From Magicicada septendecula (Eukaryota > Arthropoda > Insecta > Hemiptera > Cicadidae): a stretch of DNA of 64,000 nt. The stretch lies in contig CM068367.1 in NCBI GenBank assembly GCA_034769895.1, positions 688,768,548 to 688,832,547 on the forward strand, given 5' to 3'. The position numbers and the translations under genes are program-made. Below, one piece after another: positions 21,522 to 34,710 of this stretch; position 1 is the first letter of the stretch, and each line of letters starts with the position of its first letter. The notes under the pieces were generated by a model, which had not been told where the DNA came from, did not search any database, and saw only the letters and a program-made list of their open reading frames with translations.

Positions 21522-23138
21522 GGGTAGCCTAGACCTACTATAAAAATATAGTTTTGTCGCAACTTACCGAGACCGATTAATTTATTTTAGCTTGTATAGT
21601 GCATAACGGTCGGCCTTATACATCAGTGTCGACCGTATCCGTTAGAGTGTTTCCAATTTTTCTATTAGGAGATTTTTGTAGAGAGTCGAACAAGATTTTG
21701 CGCTTACTTCAGAGTTTACGTTTTATTTTTTGGAAGAAAAATTAATATTTTCGGAGAATTATTTTATCAGCAGCCTACATTATTGCCATACGATATATGC
21801 TGAACCGCAGTTGCTTCGCGGACTCTTCCATTATCAAGTCCTAACCGACTGCATTAAGATTTGAGAAAGTCTTCCGGCATGAAGCAATACGGGGTTCATG
21901 AAGCGGAATATTAGCTTTATCAGCTGGACTATCGCCGTTGTAATATTAGTACAATGTCTTGAGGTAGTCCTTTTAGCCTGAACCTAGTTTTAAAAATCTG
22001 ACTTAAGATTTTCCTATAATTGAAAAAAAGACAAACTAATATGACCGTAAATCACGCAATAAAAGTTATGCCGTGCTTGAATAACTAAAATATTATTTAC
22101 AGAGAAGTGTAGTGAATCTAAACAAAAATAAATCAGAATAATGCAACTTTTGACTAGCAGACTAACAGCAACAATAGATGTACTGGTTTTGCATAAACTA
22201 AGGTAGTTTGTGCTTAGAATTTTACATTCTAAGATTAAATTTACATCAACTGAAGTGTGTGGTTGAAGTTTTTTTTTGTAAAAGGTTTCTTTATTAAATT
22301 TACATGAAGTACACATTACAAAAGAGCACTATTCAGATGAATTCCAATTGTCTGCGAGAATGGTCTGAACGATTCACATGAACTGACACTATCTTTTATC
22401 TGTACTGAAGCCCCCCCCCCCCCCAAGTAACTGAGCAAAACAATTCCGCTAACAATATAACAATGAATTAAACAGAGGTAGCCAGACTTGACCAAATACG
22501 GAATGCTGATAATTATGAGAAGTGAAACATAATATCTCTGAGAGACGAAGCCAGGGGCTGGAGAATTGGCCGTCCGTTCCTGTATAGGGTTTCACTCGAT
22601 TTCTAAATAAATTAATTTATGAAAAAAGTCACACGGGACGTCAAAACCAAAGGCTACTTATATAATAATAAGTAATATATGTGGAGAATTTTGCTCTCAG
22701 TGTAGTTTTTTAATTCGCAAGTTTTCGAAATAAAATCAACACAACAGAAACTTTTGTCATTTGATACACCGGTATTAATGTCGTCGAGATTAACTGTTAC
22801 TGAGTCCAGACGCAACACGCGCGCGCACGCACATACACAAATTGTCAAATTGTCCAAATAGTAACTCGTATCTTGTAGTTGTACTATTTCTTGCTATTAA
22901 AATTATAGAAAATAATTATTTCTTATGTATTATAACTGTAGCCTGACATACGAGTCACAGAATCTCGTTCTCCATCATTGAGACTCAGGATACGAGTATC
23001 TTGTACGAAACCGAGCAGTGTTATTAAAATCACAAAATGTGGCAAAGAAGCATAGCCTATACCACAGGACATAGGTTGTAAACATCAAGTTTTATTGGAA
23101 TTTATAAATATGTTTTTAAGCTGTGTCATAACAATACA
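21522..23138. other. Gene-less stretch
   Basis: Contains a C-run at about 22412-22425 followed by AAGTAACTGAG, possibly a decayed hAT-like end. No gene recognised. Confidence 0.4.
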
Positions 23139-23367
23139 AAAACATATTTATTCCATATACATAATATGCAATAAAAACATAAAATACATGAAAACATAAC
23201 CTTTACTGCCGAATACGAACACAACAATAGCATAGGACTAAACTTCTTAGACCTGTCCATCACAAAACTTGAACACAGGCACAAATTCAGTATATACAGA
23301 AAACCGACTACAACTGACACACTAATACACAACACCTCCAGTCACCCAATACAACAAACTAGCTGCC

Positions 23368-23895
23368 TTGAGAACCATGATACATAGACTTAACAACATC
23401 CCCCTAGATGAAAAAGACTACAAAGACGAACTAAACACGATAAAATATCTAGCAGAATCCAACGGATACGACAGAACATTAGTCAATAAACTCCTACACA
23501 AAACACAAAACAAACAACAGACAAAGACAGAAAACAACAAATTCATAACACTGACATACATCAACAAACAAACTGAAAAAGTAGCCCACAAATTCAAAAA
23601 AGCAGGATACAGAATCGCTTACAAAACTACTAACAAAACAGAACACACACACAAAGCACAAAACAAATTCGATCTACCTGGTGTTTACGAACTAAATTGC
23701 TCAGATTGCAACAAATTCTACATAGGCCAGACAGGACGTAGCTTCAAACAAAGATACATTGAACACACAAAGGCACTCCACTCCACTACAGAATCCACCT
23801 TTGCAAACCACCTCATTGAAGCAAACCACACATACAAAAACATCGACAATAACATGAACATTCTACACGTACACACAAAAGGCCGAAAACTCTAG
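23368..23895 (+). pseudogene. PLE GIY-YIG endonuclease region
   Basis: A 175-codon open frame. Residues from about 110 read GVYELNCSDCNKFYIGQTGR then SFKQRYIEHTKA, the GIY-YIG nuclease fold with its Cys-x2-Cys element, and a later ANHLIEANHTY matches the conserved histidine-containing segment. In PLEs this domain nicks target DNA for insertion. Upstream residues belong to the thumb/linker after the reverse transcriptase. The frame ends early relative to intact PLEs and is preceded by a stop, so the copy is probably inactive. Confidence 0.8.
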
Positions 23896-24069
23896 AACAA
23901 TTGGAAATATACAAACACACGAAAACAAATAAAAACGACATCCTAAACGAACAGACACAATTCAAATCACACGCATTATTCGAACATATCACACCCCACA
24001 CTCACAACATCGATCTTTCGAAAATCGATTCCGTCGCCAACAACAAGGCGGACAGTGCTACCAGCTTCA

Positions 24070-24112
24070 AACCTCTGAAGAAGCTTTTTAAAAGTGAAAA
24101 CCGGTTCAGGTT
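24070..24112 (+). ncRNA. Hammerhead-like ribozyme motif of PLE family 1
   Basis: The pieces are in hammerhead order: stem I strand AACCT (24070), core CTGAAGA (24075), a one-base bulge, stem II (G)CTT...AAG(T), core GAA (24096), palindromic stem III AACCGGTT (24099-24106), C at the expected cleavage position (24107), and the complementary stem I strand AGGTT (24108). A self-complementary stem III suits a dimer, as published for PLE hammerheads. Assignment from sequence only. Confidence 0.6.
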
Positions 24113-24525
24113 ATAAGGTAAAACTTTTACGTTTTTACCCATAAAAAGTTTTGTGTTCCGAGTCGTAGTGAAATAATTATATTTAGTTAAACAGATTGCT
24201 TTTTGAAGTTTTGGAGATAATTTTTCTTTATTGCGTTATTATATGAGCTTCTGTCTGAACATATTCGAAAATTTAGTGTTAGGTCACCATTTGTAACCTA
24301 TGATAAAGTACGACTGTCTTGTATACAAAAGTTCTTTTTAATAACACCTTTCAAAACATTGTAGGCCTAATAATGTTATCTGAAGTAAGAAGAAATAAGA
24401 CGGAGGTCAGTAAAGTAGCCTATATGTTTAACGAAAAACTTGATGAAGTCACGGAGTAATATTATTAATACGAAATAGTGAAGATCATATATTTTTTGGG
24501 ATTGAATTGAAGTAATGGTATCAAG
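24113..24525. other. Short gene-less stretch
   Basis: A small hairpin-forming AAAACTTTTACG...CATAAAAAGTTTT sits just after the PLE; otherwise nothing. Confidence 0.4.
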
Positions 24526-25158
24526 CAGTGGCGTAACTAGCAGCTGCTCCTTGGAGGGGGGGGATAAGACTAACTTCAAGGTTGGACCCCCTCCTTTTTT
24601 CCTAAGGACCAAAATGAGAAATTCAGAATTCTTGCCGCATAATTTTATAAATTCTTTGTATCTCAAAGTTTTTGAATACACTAATGTGAAGTATAAGGTT
24701 TGAAAAATATGGAAAAAAATAGCTGATTTCAAAATATTCTATCTCGATTGATTGTTATTCAGATAAAAAGATAATAGATTAAAGCTCATGTCAATAGAAA
24801 TCATTTTTATTCTAAATTTGTACTCTTAATAAATCTTGCGAAAATGAATCTATCTAAAGATATTTTGGAAATCCCGGTTTTATCCCTTCCCACTTAACAA
24901 TGTTGAACTAAAGATGTTTTAAGCAACTTATAGTTTGTGTTGAAGTACGTTATTAATTATTGTAAAATCCAGCAATAAAATCTTCTCATTTCTCCTAATT
25001 AGAATCAAGGAACTGCTAGTTTATCTGTGCAACGATGGCAGTTAACCCATAGAAATATTAGACTAGAGGAGTCATGACACAGACGACGACGCTGTAAAGG
25101 AGAAGTTTGGAATTTTGCTGAAATTTTTGATCCCCCCCCCCCCGTAGTAATGCCAGTA
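24526..25158 (+). mobile_element. Non-autonomous hAT-like element, best copy of the G-run/C-run family
   Basis: The left end CAGTGGCGTAACTAG and the right end (minus strand) TACTGGCATTACTAC are diverged terminal inverted repeats with inner G and C runs. The flanks GTATCAAG (24518-24525) and GTATCAGG (25159-25166) agree at 7 of 8 positions, the 8-bp duplication expected for hAT. The 633-bp interior is AT-rich and non-coding. Confidence 0.75.
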
Positions 25159-28100
25159 GTATCAGGAACGTTTTGGTAACTACGAGTATGATTACCTCAT
25201 TCAGTATATCTTTAAAGTTCGTAACGAGCATAGTTAAAAAGAACATGTAAAATGGAGAGCGAATCAAAGAAGCGCTTAATGGGTGTCTGAATAGAAGAGA
25301 GCCTGAAGGCATAATCCTTGATTAGTGGAAGTTGAAAGAGATATATTTCAGCCAAGACACGATTAAGTACTATGAGCAATAGGCTAATTTAGTATTAACA
25401 TTTAGTACGAAAAACGGAGTGAAAAAATCTGAAGACATTCTTGTATAGGGAATAAAGACTGCTTTGATCCGAAATATTTGTGAATTATAACGTTACATCT
25501 TATATCATACATTAACAAATTTTTAACAGTTTGTTAACGTCAAACGGGCAGATAGTGTCGCTGTGTAAGGGAGGTGACTTTGGTTACGTCAGGCGGAGGT
25601 AGTGATCAAGCCGTCCAGTCAGCTGCTACGGTTTGCGTGCTAATGTGCAAAGTCGTATTCACTACGTTAAATTGCAGTTTATTAAACTGAGCATTTCCTG
25701 CTCCGGTTTCTTTGCAACGCTACGTACTGATTATGCAAGTCCCCCACAGCAAAACGATTCGCGTGTTTATCTCGTGAAACTTTTGCAAAATGCAGTCTCT
25801 GTGTTCGGGCTCTTTATGCAGTAGGCCAATTAGATTAAAAAGTGCGTCGCTTTCAGACCATGCAGACACAAGACTTAAAACTTATAATTATAATAATACG
25901 TATATTTAAAAATTTCTTACGTTTTTAACAATGAATTCAAATAAACCTTCACAGACAAAAGATTTTTGTTTTGTTTTGTTCTTTTTGTTGTCCGGATTTA
26001 ACAATGATTTACGCATTACCATAAAACGGGCACACATGCGTATAATTACAGTGGATTCGAAGGCGTGGACCTCCTGAACGCAGCCTTAATGAAAATATAA
26101 CGTTAAGAGTATGGGAGGTTATCTTTGGGAGGTCACACGACCTGATTAAAATGAACGGATCCATGCACAGGTCATTCCACGCAACGCTACTCTGACACAA
26201 AGAGACCTGCTCTGACCTTCAATTCGTAGTGTGAGTACGTGAAGAATGGTCTTACGTGATGCTTGAACTGACACTAAACAACCGAAACAATTCTGAACGA
26301 AGTGAAGATAAAAAAAATCTAAGATTTGTTCTAAACGAGTGGAGAAGCACAAATAATCAAGGTAGAACATTCTTGAAGTGTAACAAGGTAGAATTGTAAA
26401 AACGTATTTTTTAATAACATATTGTTAGTGTACATAAGTAGTTTTAAACTAATTTTTGAAATAGCAAATGAAAAAGAATCATTGACGCCATGAATCATTT
26501 GCGAAGAACACTTGTTAACTGAACATTTGTTTTGCAAAATTAAAACGAAAGACATTGTATAAGAAGATTACAGGTGCAGCGCGAGTCAGTGCTCTGTTGG
26601 GACATCCGTCATCCGCTTTTAACAGACTAAATAAAATATTTAGAAAGAGTTTGGTTCTTTTAAATATTATCCAAAACAGGAGCTTTATTTTTCCTCAGCT
26701 TATGAATATTTTTGTTTTTCTTAACACCCATACGTCTGTCTACAACGTATTCTCAATATTTATTCGTTAACACTAGGTATATTACAGATATTTTAAGTAC
26801 ATTGTCAAAACTACAGTTTAATATGAACCATTACCTGTATACACACATATGTCGGTATGTTATAATTTTACTGCACGAACTATCTTTTCATTGGTTAATT
26901 CATCTCAAGACCTTTCCTCACCAGAGGCGGATACACAGGATCATTATAGGCCTAATAGTATTTTGTTGACGTGCCGTAAACTCAAGTTTCACTTAGAAAC
27001 TGTAATGAAGTGAGTGAAGATCTGATTACGATTTCGAGTGGAAAGTGTTCCTTGTTCACACTGATTTTTGTGAAGCTAAAACTCGAGTAAGAAATATGTA
27101 GGCCTACATTTACAAAATCTAGCAGACTGCATGGGGCATTCCCTGAAATTATGGAGGGAACCAAGTTAGAGTCGCTTAGTACCGTATACGGTCAGTATAG
27201 GCCTACGTTGTAAATTAAAGACCTGGCACCATTTAAATAGCATTAATATCATAGAAATATTTAAAGTTTCGGCTGTAAAGTACCTATCGAAGCAAAAGTA
27301 ATTTGAAGACTTATGACGTACGTCTTTCTCAATTTCCAAGATATTAAACGTTCGAGTAGAATACTAATAAGTTAAAAAACAAGGAAAAGGCAATAACAAT
27401 ACAACATAGTACACACACACACACCAGTTTACTCTCATGTTTTTCAGCATTTGCCGAGCCAAATTCGGTAGAACCACAGAGAAATATTTAATGTGGCTTG
27501 TCTATTTTATTTATACCTCTTCTTCTCACATATTATACGAATAACTGAAATTAAATTTCTTGTAAGCGTCTGGAGTAATTGCTGGTAATTGACTATTCCA
27601 TACTTGACGCAGTCGTATGTGTTTCCAAACATTTTTCGTATTTGAATTTTCAAGTTTCCCGTCACCAGTTCACAAAAGATTCATTATTTTTTACTTTACG
27701 TGCATACATTCTAGCTGCACAATTCTTTATACTATCTGTTTCACTTTTATAGATCGGTTGATTAATTTAGAGCTTATGAATAATGGAGAGATAGACAGAT
27801 TAACAGTAGACAGGTAGATAATAAACAGAGAGAGAGAGAGAGAGAGGGGAAGAGAAAGAGAGAAGTGTAGAGAAGTTTTGTCAAGACAGTGGACAAGAAG
27901 AATTACGTAAATCTGTAAATGAAAACAGATTACAGAATACCGACCCTCAAGGAATCAATTAAAATAAGATGTTTACTTGTTGGTAGAATGATTGAATGGA
28001 ATCGATTGGTAATCGGGAGGTAGGCCTATAGAGATTGGCGAACATCTAGTCGTGTTGTCATCCAAGGTTTTGTACAGATGCATGAGTCTTTACAAGTGAA

Positions 28101-31100
28101 ACAATGATGATTTAACCACACGATCGTACTGCAGTTAGAAATGTACGAAAATAAAAATTATAGCCTGACTAATAGCCTTCAATGGTAAAAAAACATTTAA
28201 AAAATTTTTGAATTCAGAAAACAAAACAGTAACAAAACGAATCTGTATAACTGACAAACAAATGGACGCTAGCAAATTGTGCTATACACTTTGAAGAAAC
28301 ATGCTGTTTCGCACGTTTTAATGTCTAATTCTTTTTTCTACATAATTACAGTTCACTGGGCCGATACAAGTAATCATCGGTCACTAATGTAATTACGTAA
28401 GTCCCACTTACTCAAATTAGACGCTTAAATGGAGTACGAAGTGGAGTTGGTTGAAACTTTAGTCCGAATGTGACTTGCGATCATATGAGAGAAGCGTTAC
28501 GCGATAACGTTTCTAGAAATGATACTGCAGGACCAGAAAAATAAACACGAAACCTTTTTTGCATGACTTGTAGTTCTATATTCGAGCTTCGCTTTAGAAT
28601 TCGTCACAGAAAATATCACAATTCCATCATTTTAATATAATCTGCTTAAGTTGGTGGTAAAGGATCTGTGAAAAATTTTATTTTATTTTTTTTTAATTTC
28701 ACAGTTATACATCAATAGTATTAATGGAACTAGCGCTTACGTAGCTTTGTGATGTAACGACTCCCTCAAGTCTGACAGGTTACAATGGATAAGAAATTAA
28801 TTTTGAATGCTGCATTGTTTATGAACAGTCGTGTTGACGCGACATAATTGCACTTATCTAACCTTTTGTTTATCTAACCTATCTAACCTTTTGTTTAACT
28901 CATTGTTTTGTTTAATATTGATCTACAGTTGTGGCGTATAGGCGTTCAGATCATCGTGGCATGCTACAAAATAGATTTATGTAGTTTTGTTAAATAAAAT
29001 AATCGACCCTTCAATTATTTTTGGAAACTATTTTGAGAAACAATTACGTTACAACGTACGGTGCAACAAACGAACAGCCTGTAGAAGAAAATCTCAAGAA
29101 TATTTAATAATTTAATTCAGAGACAAAGGAAGAAATACATCATGTTATGAAGAAATTTACGGTAACTTTAATTTATTAGTTTGAATAATTTCTGAATGAC
29201 TATAACAAGCCTTTAAAAATAACGGCGTAATAGAAGAAAGTAAGAAGACACGTAAATTAAAAACATGAGGTTTATTAAACTGTACATGAGACCTGTTTTA
29301 AACCTAACCTATAACTTTTTTGTTTATTCAATTACACTTCAAAAAGTTATTCTGAGTTTCTGACTTTTAAAACTAAGTCTAATACTCAACAAACGATCAA
29401 ACGGTAACTGGTTTCATCTACTTTTACACTGATGTTTTGTTGTTAAAGGATATATTTAAGTCACCATATGTCTAATAGTCATTTCTCGGCACTCTTTCCT
29501 TCTCTTCCTCTATCCAAGATTAATCTTTCAAGCTGTTTCCCGACAAGAAAGCGTCCAGTCACGCTGTCTCACCAGAAGTAGCTATTGGCTCCAGGAAACT
29601 TCCCAGACAAGGCAACGTACAGTCCTACCGAAATTGTAACCAGGGGCTGTCACCACACACATTTTCCTATAGATCCTTTTCCACTGCGATATCCTTTCCT
29701 CGAAATTTGAATCCCCATCTTCCGTTGTATCAATATCAGGACTACACTCAATAGGAATCGCCTAGACTAAGAGCATTAGATCGGAAACACTTTATTGTCA
29801 TCCTCTAGATCGAGAACCATCCTCGGTTATCGTTTGTTGCCTAACAAGCAAACCTTCTTTAGATTCCGATAGTCCCTGTATGAAACTGATCGTTGCTTAA
29901 CAATCGGTTTACGTATTTGCTAGGCACCACCTTGGGACCCACTCCAATTTCTTGGAAGGATCCCTTGGGAAGGACCACTCTTCCCTACCCTGAAAAGTAT
30001 TACTCCATTCTCTGTCTAAACGAGATGAATACAATTTGTTCCCCACTCATGTCATAAGCCTCTGGGAATTGCACTAGGCCTATGCTCAGGTGCAGTTCAT
30101 ATGAATTTCTGCACAGAACAATAATTTCTGTTTATTTTTCTTGTTTTTTTATTTTATTTTTTATTATGAGTGTAATATTAATGTCCTTCTTCTTTCGTTA
30201 CACACAACGTAATCACTAACGAAATCTAATGGCAACGCTGAATACATCAAAACAACAATAATATTTGAACTGAGGGCAAATGTGACTGCACCTCGTCATA
30301 TCATCAATCCTGACAGCTGAACTCCTTATGATACTGTTACAATTGCTGTGGTTCAGTAGAAGCCTATGTGAGCAATCTGAAATATTACAGGAAATTATAT
30401 TTACACGTTTTAAATTATCGTGCTTTTAAACAATTATTATACAAATATAAATTCCAAATAAACATGTTAAATACTATTACAAAAATTCGCATCTGAAACA
30501 TTTTACTAGCTACGTGGGTAAAGATATAATATTCGAGCGAAAGTGACAAAGCAAAGAACATATGAAGTAACATTATTACGTATTTTGAAATGTTATTAAC
30601 AGCAGCTATGAATATGTGCTTGAATGCAGGGTTCCTGATAAACGTAACGAAGCGGCGTGCTGAAAACTAATTTGCGACTGGAAAGGTTGAAACACAAATT
30701 GAGTTTTGTTCGTCAGTCTCGTAAGTTCGTTTCAAAGCGACTGTAAAAGAAATTTAATTGCTTTCTGTTTAGTGCGACCCGTTAGTATTCACATTAAATG
30801 TGTTTGAATCGGTTTTCACAGCGTTTAAGAGTGCGACGTATTAAATTAATAATAATTCTCAGCTTGGGCATCCATTTTTTAGTTACGATCTCATAACATA
30901 AGTCCTAACCAGTACTTATTCAGAGACACCTGTTTATGAAGACATAATTTCCTAAATCATGTCTTGTTCTCAATCTACTATTACATGTGTTTTGTTCCCA
31001 TTTGGAGTCGAGGCATTTGGATTTGGTTTTCTTCAAATAAGTTTCTTTTATTAGAACTCCTCATTCAACCAAGTGCTCCTTGTGCCAACACGAGCCTTCT

Positions 31101-31314
31101 TTTGATATCAATCACTTCATCTCCATTCTCGGAGTCTGTCGCGCTTCCCAAGTCACAGAAATCTTTCACTTGTTCATTCTTCACTCTTAATATCCCCAAT
31201 ACATACCTTAGTGTTGAAACCTTACATACAATAGATACCCGTCACAATACAATAAATATTTGTTAGAATGCATACTCGTCACTGAAAATTTTTATTTTTA
31301 TGTTTTTATGTATG
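25159..31314. other. Long gene-less stretch
   Basis: No gene recognised over about 6.1 kb. Short (CA)n near 27411 and (GA)n near 27825-27846. From about 29495 to 30090 base composition shifts to pyrimidine-rich, higher-GC DNA on the plus strand without a lasting open frame. Small frames at 25633-25824, 26009-26370, 27617-27817 and 30964-31266 have no recognisable motifs. Confidence 0.4.
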
Positions 31315-31426
<112 letters not shown>

Positions 31427-31660
31427 GTGCACCAAAGTCGGACCCCTCCTCTTAAGTAGGACCCCCGGGTTATTTCGTCAAGGAAGTGCTGCAGACTAGC
31501 GGCAAGTGGCGTAACTAATTCACAATGTTGTCATCGTCCAGTGGAATCGCCATTACTCTGTTCAAGCCAGTGTTCTGTGAGTAGCGTGTTTTTTCTATCT
31601 TGTAGTGTATGAAATTGTTGAAGCGTGACTTTGTGGCGTCATCACTTGACTTCTAAACAG

Positions 31661-31881
31661 GTAAGAGTTTGTTTCTCATTACTAACATGTAGTAATAGAA
31701 AAGAACAAATGGATTATGCGCTTTTTTATCCGTTTCTGACATGTAATAATTGACGACGCCACGTGATTCAAAACATTCCGTTTTCCTAAGTCGGACCCCC
31801 AACGAATTCCAAAGTCGGACCCCTACTTTAGTAACTTAATATTGAGGTCGACTGATTAGATCTTTTTTTATGTTTACCTAG
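31661..31881 (+). other. Probable 5' UTR intron of the transposase gene
   Basis: A strong donor (TAAACAG then GTAAGAGT) and an acceptor (pyrimidine stretch, TTTACCTAG) bracket 221 bp. The first transposase ATG follows 10 bases after the acceptor. Inferred from splice consensus and the lack of coding sequence upstream. Confidence 0.45.
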
Positions 31882-31891
31882 ATTGAAAACA

Positions 31892-32655
31892 ATGGCAGAC
31901 AGTGGGAGGGATAAAAAGAAGAACCGAACATGGTCATCAGAATCCATGACTAAAGCCATAGAAGCTGTCAGAGAAAAGAAGATGGGATGGAAAAAGCAGC
32001 GAAAACATTTCGGGTCCCAAAAACTACTTTAATGAGGTTATCACAACAGAAATATGGCAGTCCTGAAGAAGCATCGGAAGCAAAGATGGGTCGTCCAACT
32101 GTTCTAAGCCGAGAGCTAGAGGATGAGCTAGTAAAATACTGTTTAGCAATGGAGGCTACTTTTTTCGGTTTAACACGCTCAGATTTAAGGCGCATGGCAT
32201 TCCAACTAGCTGAACGGAACAACATTAACCGTCCCTTTTTTCAAAGGGAATATGGCTGGCAGAAAATGGCTTGCCTTGTTTCTCAAGAGGCACAAGAAAC
32301 GCCTTTCCATACGTCGACCAACTGGAACATCATTTGCAAGAGCAGTTGGTTTTAATCGAGATAACGTGAATAATTTTTTTATCTTCTTATCTCAGCATGT
32401 GAAAAGCAGAAATGCACACCGAACCGAATATTCAACGTTGATGAAAGTGGCCTGGCCATAGTCCAAAGTAAAGTGGCACAAGTCATAGGTCTGAGGGGGA
32501 AAAGACAAATTGGTTCACTTCGGCTGAACGAGGAGCATTAATAACCATAGTTGTTTGCATGAGTGCAAGCGGAAATTATGTCCCTCCTATGGTTATTTTC
32601 CCAAGGAAATACATGAGTCCACAATTGACAAAAGGCGCTCCTCCTGGAACTATAT
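31892..32655 (+). pseudogene. pogo-like transposase, N-terminal half (frameshifted)
   Basis: From the ATG at 31892 the product begins MADSGRDKKKNRTWSSESMT then KAIEAVREKKMG, the psq-type helix-turn-helix start common to insect Tigger/jerky-like transposases. The reading then passes through frames at 31987-32355 (AAKTFRVPKTTL; GRPTVLSRELEDELVKYCLA; FFGLTRSDLRRMAFQLAE) and 32252-32461 (AGRKWLALFLKRHKKRLSIR; PTGTSFARAVGFNRDNV). The stretch with the first catalytic Asp and GNYVPPMVIFPRKYMSP lies in another frame near 32540-32650. Changes of frame near 31985, 32240, 32400, 32510 and 32650 make the gene non-functional. Confidence 0.8.
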
Positions 32656-33831
32656 TTGATGTCCATTCAGATGGATCTATTCACCAAATGGTTCAAGCAT
32701 TTCGTGGAAACCACAAAGCCTACCAGTGAAAAGCCAGTTCTTCTGATCCTAGATGGCCACTACAGTCATACACGAAATATCGACGTCGTTGACGTAGCAC
32801 GAGATAACCACGTTACAATTATCTCGCTGCCACCACACTCAGCGCATAAGATGCAGCCACTCGACAAAACGTTCATGTCACCACTGAAATCGTATTACAG
32901 TGAAGAGGTTCGTCAGTGGCTTCTAATAAATCAGCGCCCACTGAGTGCCTATGATGTTATGGAACTATTCGGCAAAGCGTACATTAGATGTCAGGCTGCT
33001 GAAATAGCGATCAATGGATTCCGAACTACAGGTATCTACCCAATTAATAGGAACAGGTTTAGTGATGCTGATTTTATTGCAGAGGCTCAGCGAGAAATTG
33101 TGACGGTATACGACATCAGTGATCATGATGTGGAATTAGAAGAATCAACTGATGATTCAAACACTCCGGAGGTTAGCGTCCAACCTTCTACCTCAGAAAC
33201 TAATCCTGCCTTGTCCTGTCAGCTTTCTACCTCTTATGCTTCCTCAGCAGTTAATCCTTTCTTGTCCTACCAACCCTCTACCTCCTCTTCTACGATCTCT
33301 CCCGTACGTCATAACGCCAATAAACCCAATACCTTCAATACAAGTCCTTTCCAAATCCTGCCTATGCCAATAATCAAGAAGAAACGTACAACAAGAGGTC
33401 GAAAACCCTGCTCTGCTACTGTGATCACGTCATCTCCTCACAAAAAGGAGCTACAGGAATCAATTGAGCAGAGACAAAATAAACCTGTAGGACGAGAAAA
33501 GGGAAGAGGAAGGGAAAGGGGAAGAGGAAGGGACGGTAAAGCCCTCTTCCACGGAAATGTGGGCAGAAGGACTCTTAATTTTCGTGAAGAAGATGAGTCG
33601 TCAGGAGACGAGGCCATGGTCTCACTTGAGTCAACTTCATCAACAATGGAAACTCCACCTGGTGATGCTCCAACTGAAAACGATGCTGTCTGCATTTTCT
33701 GTGACGGAAAATGGTCATCAGATTGCCACGGTGAACTGTGGGTGAGATGTGTACAGTGCAGTGGTTGGGCTCATGCAGAATGTTCAGCAGCAGAGACACA
33801 TGAATACTATATTTGCGATTATTGCAAATGA
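32656..33831 (+). pseudogene. pogo-like transposase, C-terminal half with PHD-like zinc finger (open)
   Basis: A 391-codon open stretch. Residues 8-17 read [26 protein letters not shown] near residue 30 holds the second catalytic Asp, and MQPLDKTFM near 66 the third acidic residue, 37 positions later. The core ends with [20 protein letters not shown] and [10 protein letters not shown] low-complexity Ser/Thr/Pro region (about 175-240) follows, then an Arg/Gly-rich basic segment ([16 protein letters not shown]), then a Cys/His cluster [20 protein letters not shown]...[14 protein letters not shown]...YICDYCK resembling a PHD finger. Many jerky/Tigger-like insect transposases end this way. The upstream half is frameshifted, so this is probably not expressed as an enzyme. 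Confidence 0.85.
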
Positions 33832-34198
33832 ACTTTTCATTCCTCAGTACATAAACATATGCAAGTTCCTCTGTACATAAATATGTTCAAATAAATCATT
33901 TCAGGTCATAATTTGTCTGTTTTATTTACTACATAAATTATCACTTAATTTCAGGGGTTCCAAATTTGGAGTAAAAAGAGGGGTCCGAGTTTGGAGCACT
34001 TTTTCCAAATGGCCATTTTTGACACTCTTTACTTAATTCACAACTGCTCTTTACAAAAAAATGTTAACCGCTTCTGATGAAGAGAGTTCTTTGGCAATTA
34101 ATCAAAGAATGTTTTGGCGTTAAAAAAACAATTTTCATCTCAACATAAATAAAGTTACAGTGAAAAAACGAATTGGGGGTCCGACTTTGGTGCACTTC

Positions 34199-34201
<3 letters not shown>

Positions 34202-34231
<30 letters not shown>
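34202..34231. repeat. (TA)n between transposon and PLE
   Basis: About 15 TA units form the right flank of the pogo-like element and the left flank of the PLE pair. Confidence 0.9.
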
Positions 34232-34234
<3 letters not shown>

Positions 34235-34273
34235 TTATAATTTATATTTATATTACCTCAAGATGTTATTTTT

Positions 34274-34327
34274 CCTTATTTGGAACATGTTTCGGGTACC
34301 ATCTTGTACCCATCCTCAGCCTTCCGG
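34274..34327 (-). ncRNA. Hammerhead-like motif, PLE family 2, left arm
   Basis: On the minus strand: CTGAGGA, one-base bulge, stem II GGGTAC...GTACCC (6 bp), GAA, palindromic stem III ACATGT, then T and CC pairing with the GG before the core. Same architecture as the copy at 34711. Confidence 0.55.
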
Positions 34328-34710
34328 TTTTTGTGTCTGGTGAAGTACATATGTGTTGGTTGACTATTATTATTGTGGCTTCCTGTTGGTTTCTGGTACT
34401 TCAAATTGGTTTTATTGAGTGTGATAGTGGTGTATGTGTTAGTTTTTTGTGTATTTTCGACGTTGAGTGTTTTGAATATTGTGTCATGTTTTGTATTGAT
34501 TTGTATTTGTTTAGGTATTAGTTTGTTTTGTGTTTGTATATTTGTAAATTTTCCCAAATGTTCATTATGGTGCCTTTGTATGGTATATGTTTTATTAGCG
34601 TCACATTGGTTATGTCTGGGAATTCATGTCCTGTGTTTATTGCATGTGTGGCTAAATTGGATTTATATATTTCTGGTTTTTCATAGGTGATACTTCACCA
34701 GACACAAAAA

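Larger units (their letters stand above)
23139..24116 (+). mobile_element. Penelope-like element (PLE) fragment, family 1
   Basis: Plus-strand frames show the end of a PLE reverse transcriptase (LNFLDLSITKL, FSIYRKPTTTDTLIHN, HPIQHKLAALRTMIHRL) followed by a GIY-YIG endonuclease domain and a C-terminal tail ending near 24116. The gene strand is very A-rich. The front of the element is missing and the copy is broken, with at least two interruptions visible. A hammerhead-like motif overlaps the end of the coding part, where other PLE copies in this window also carry one. Confidence 0.8.
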
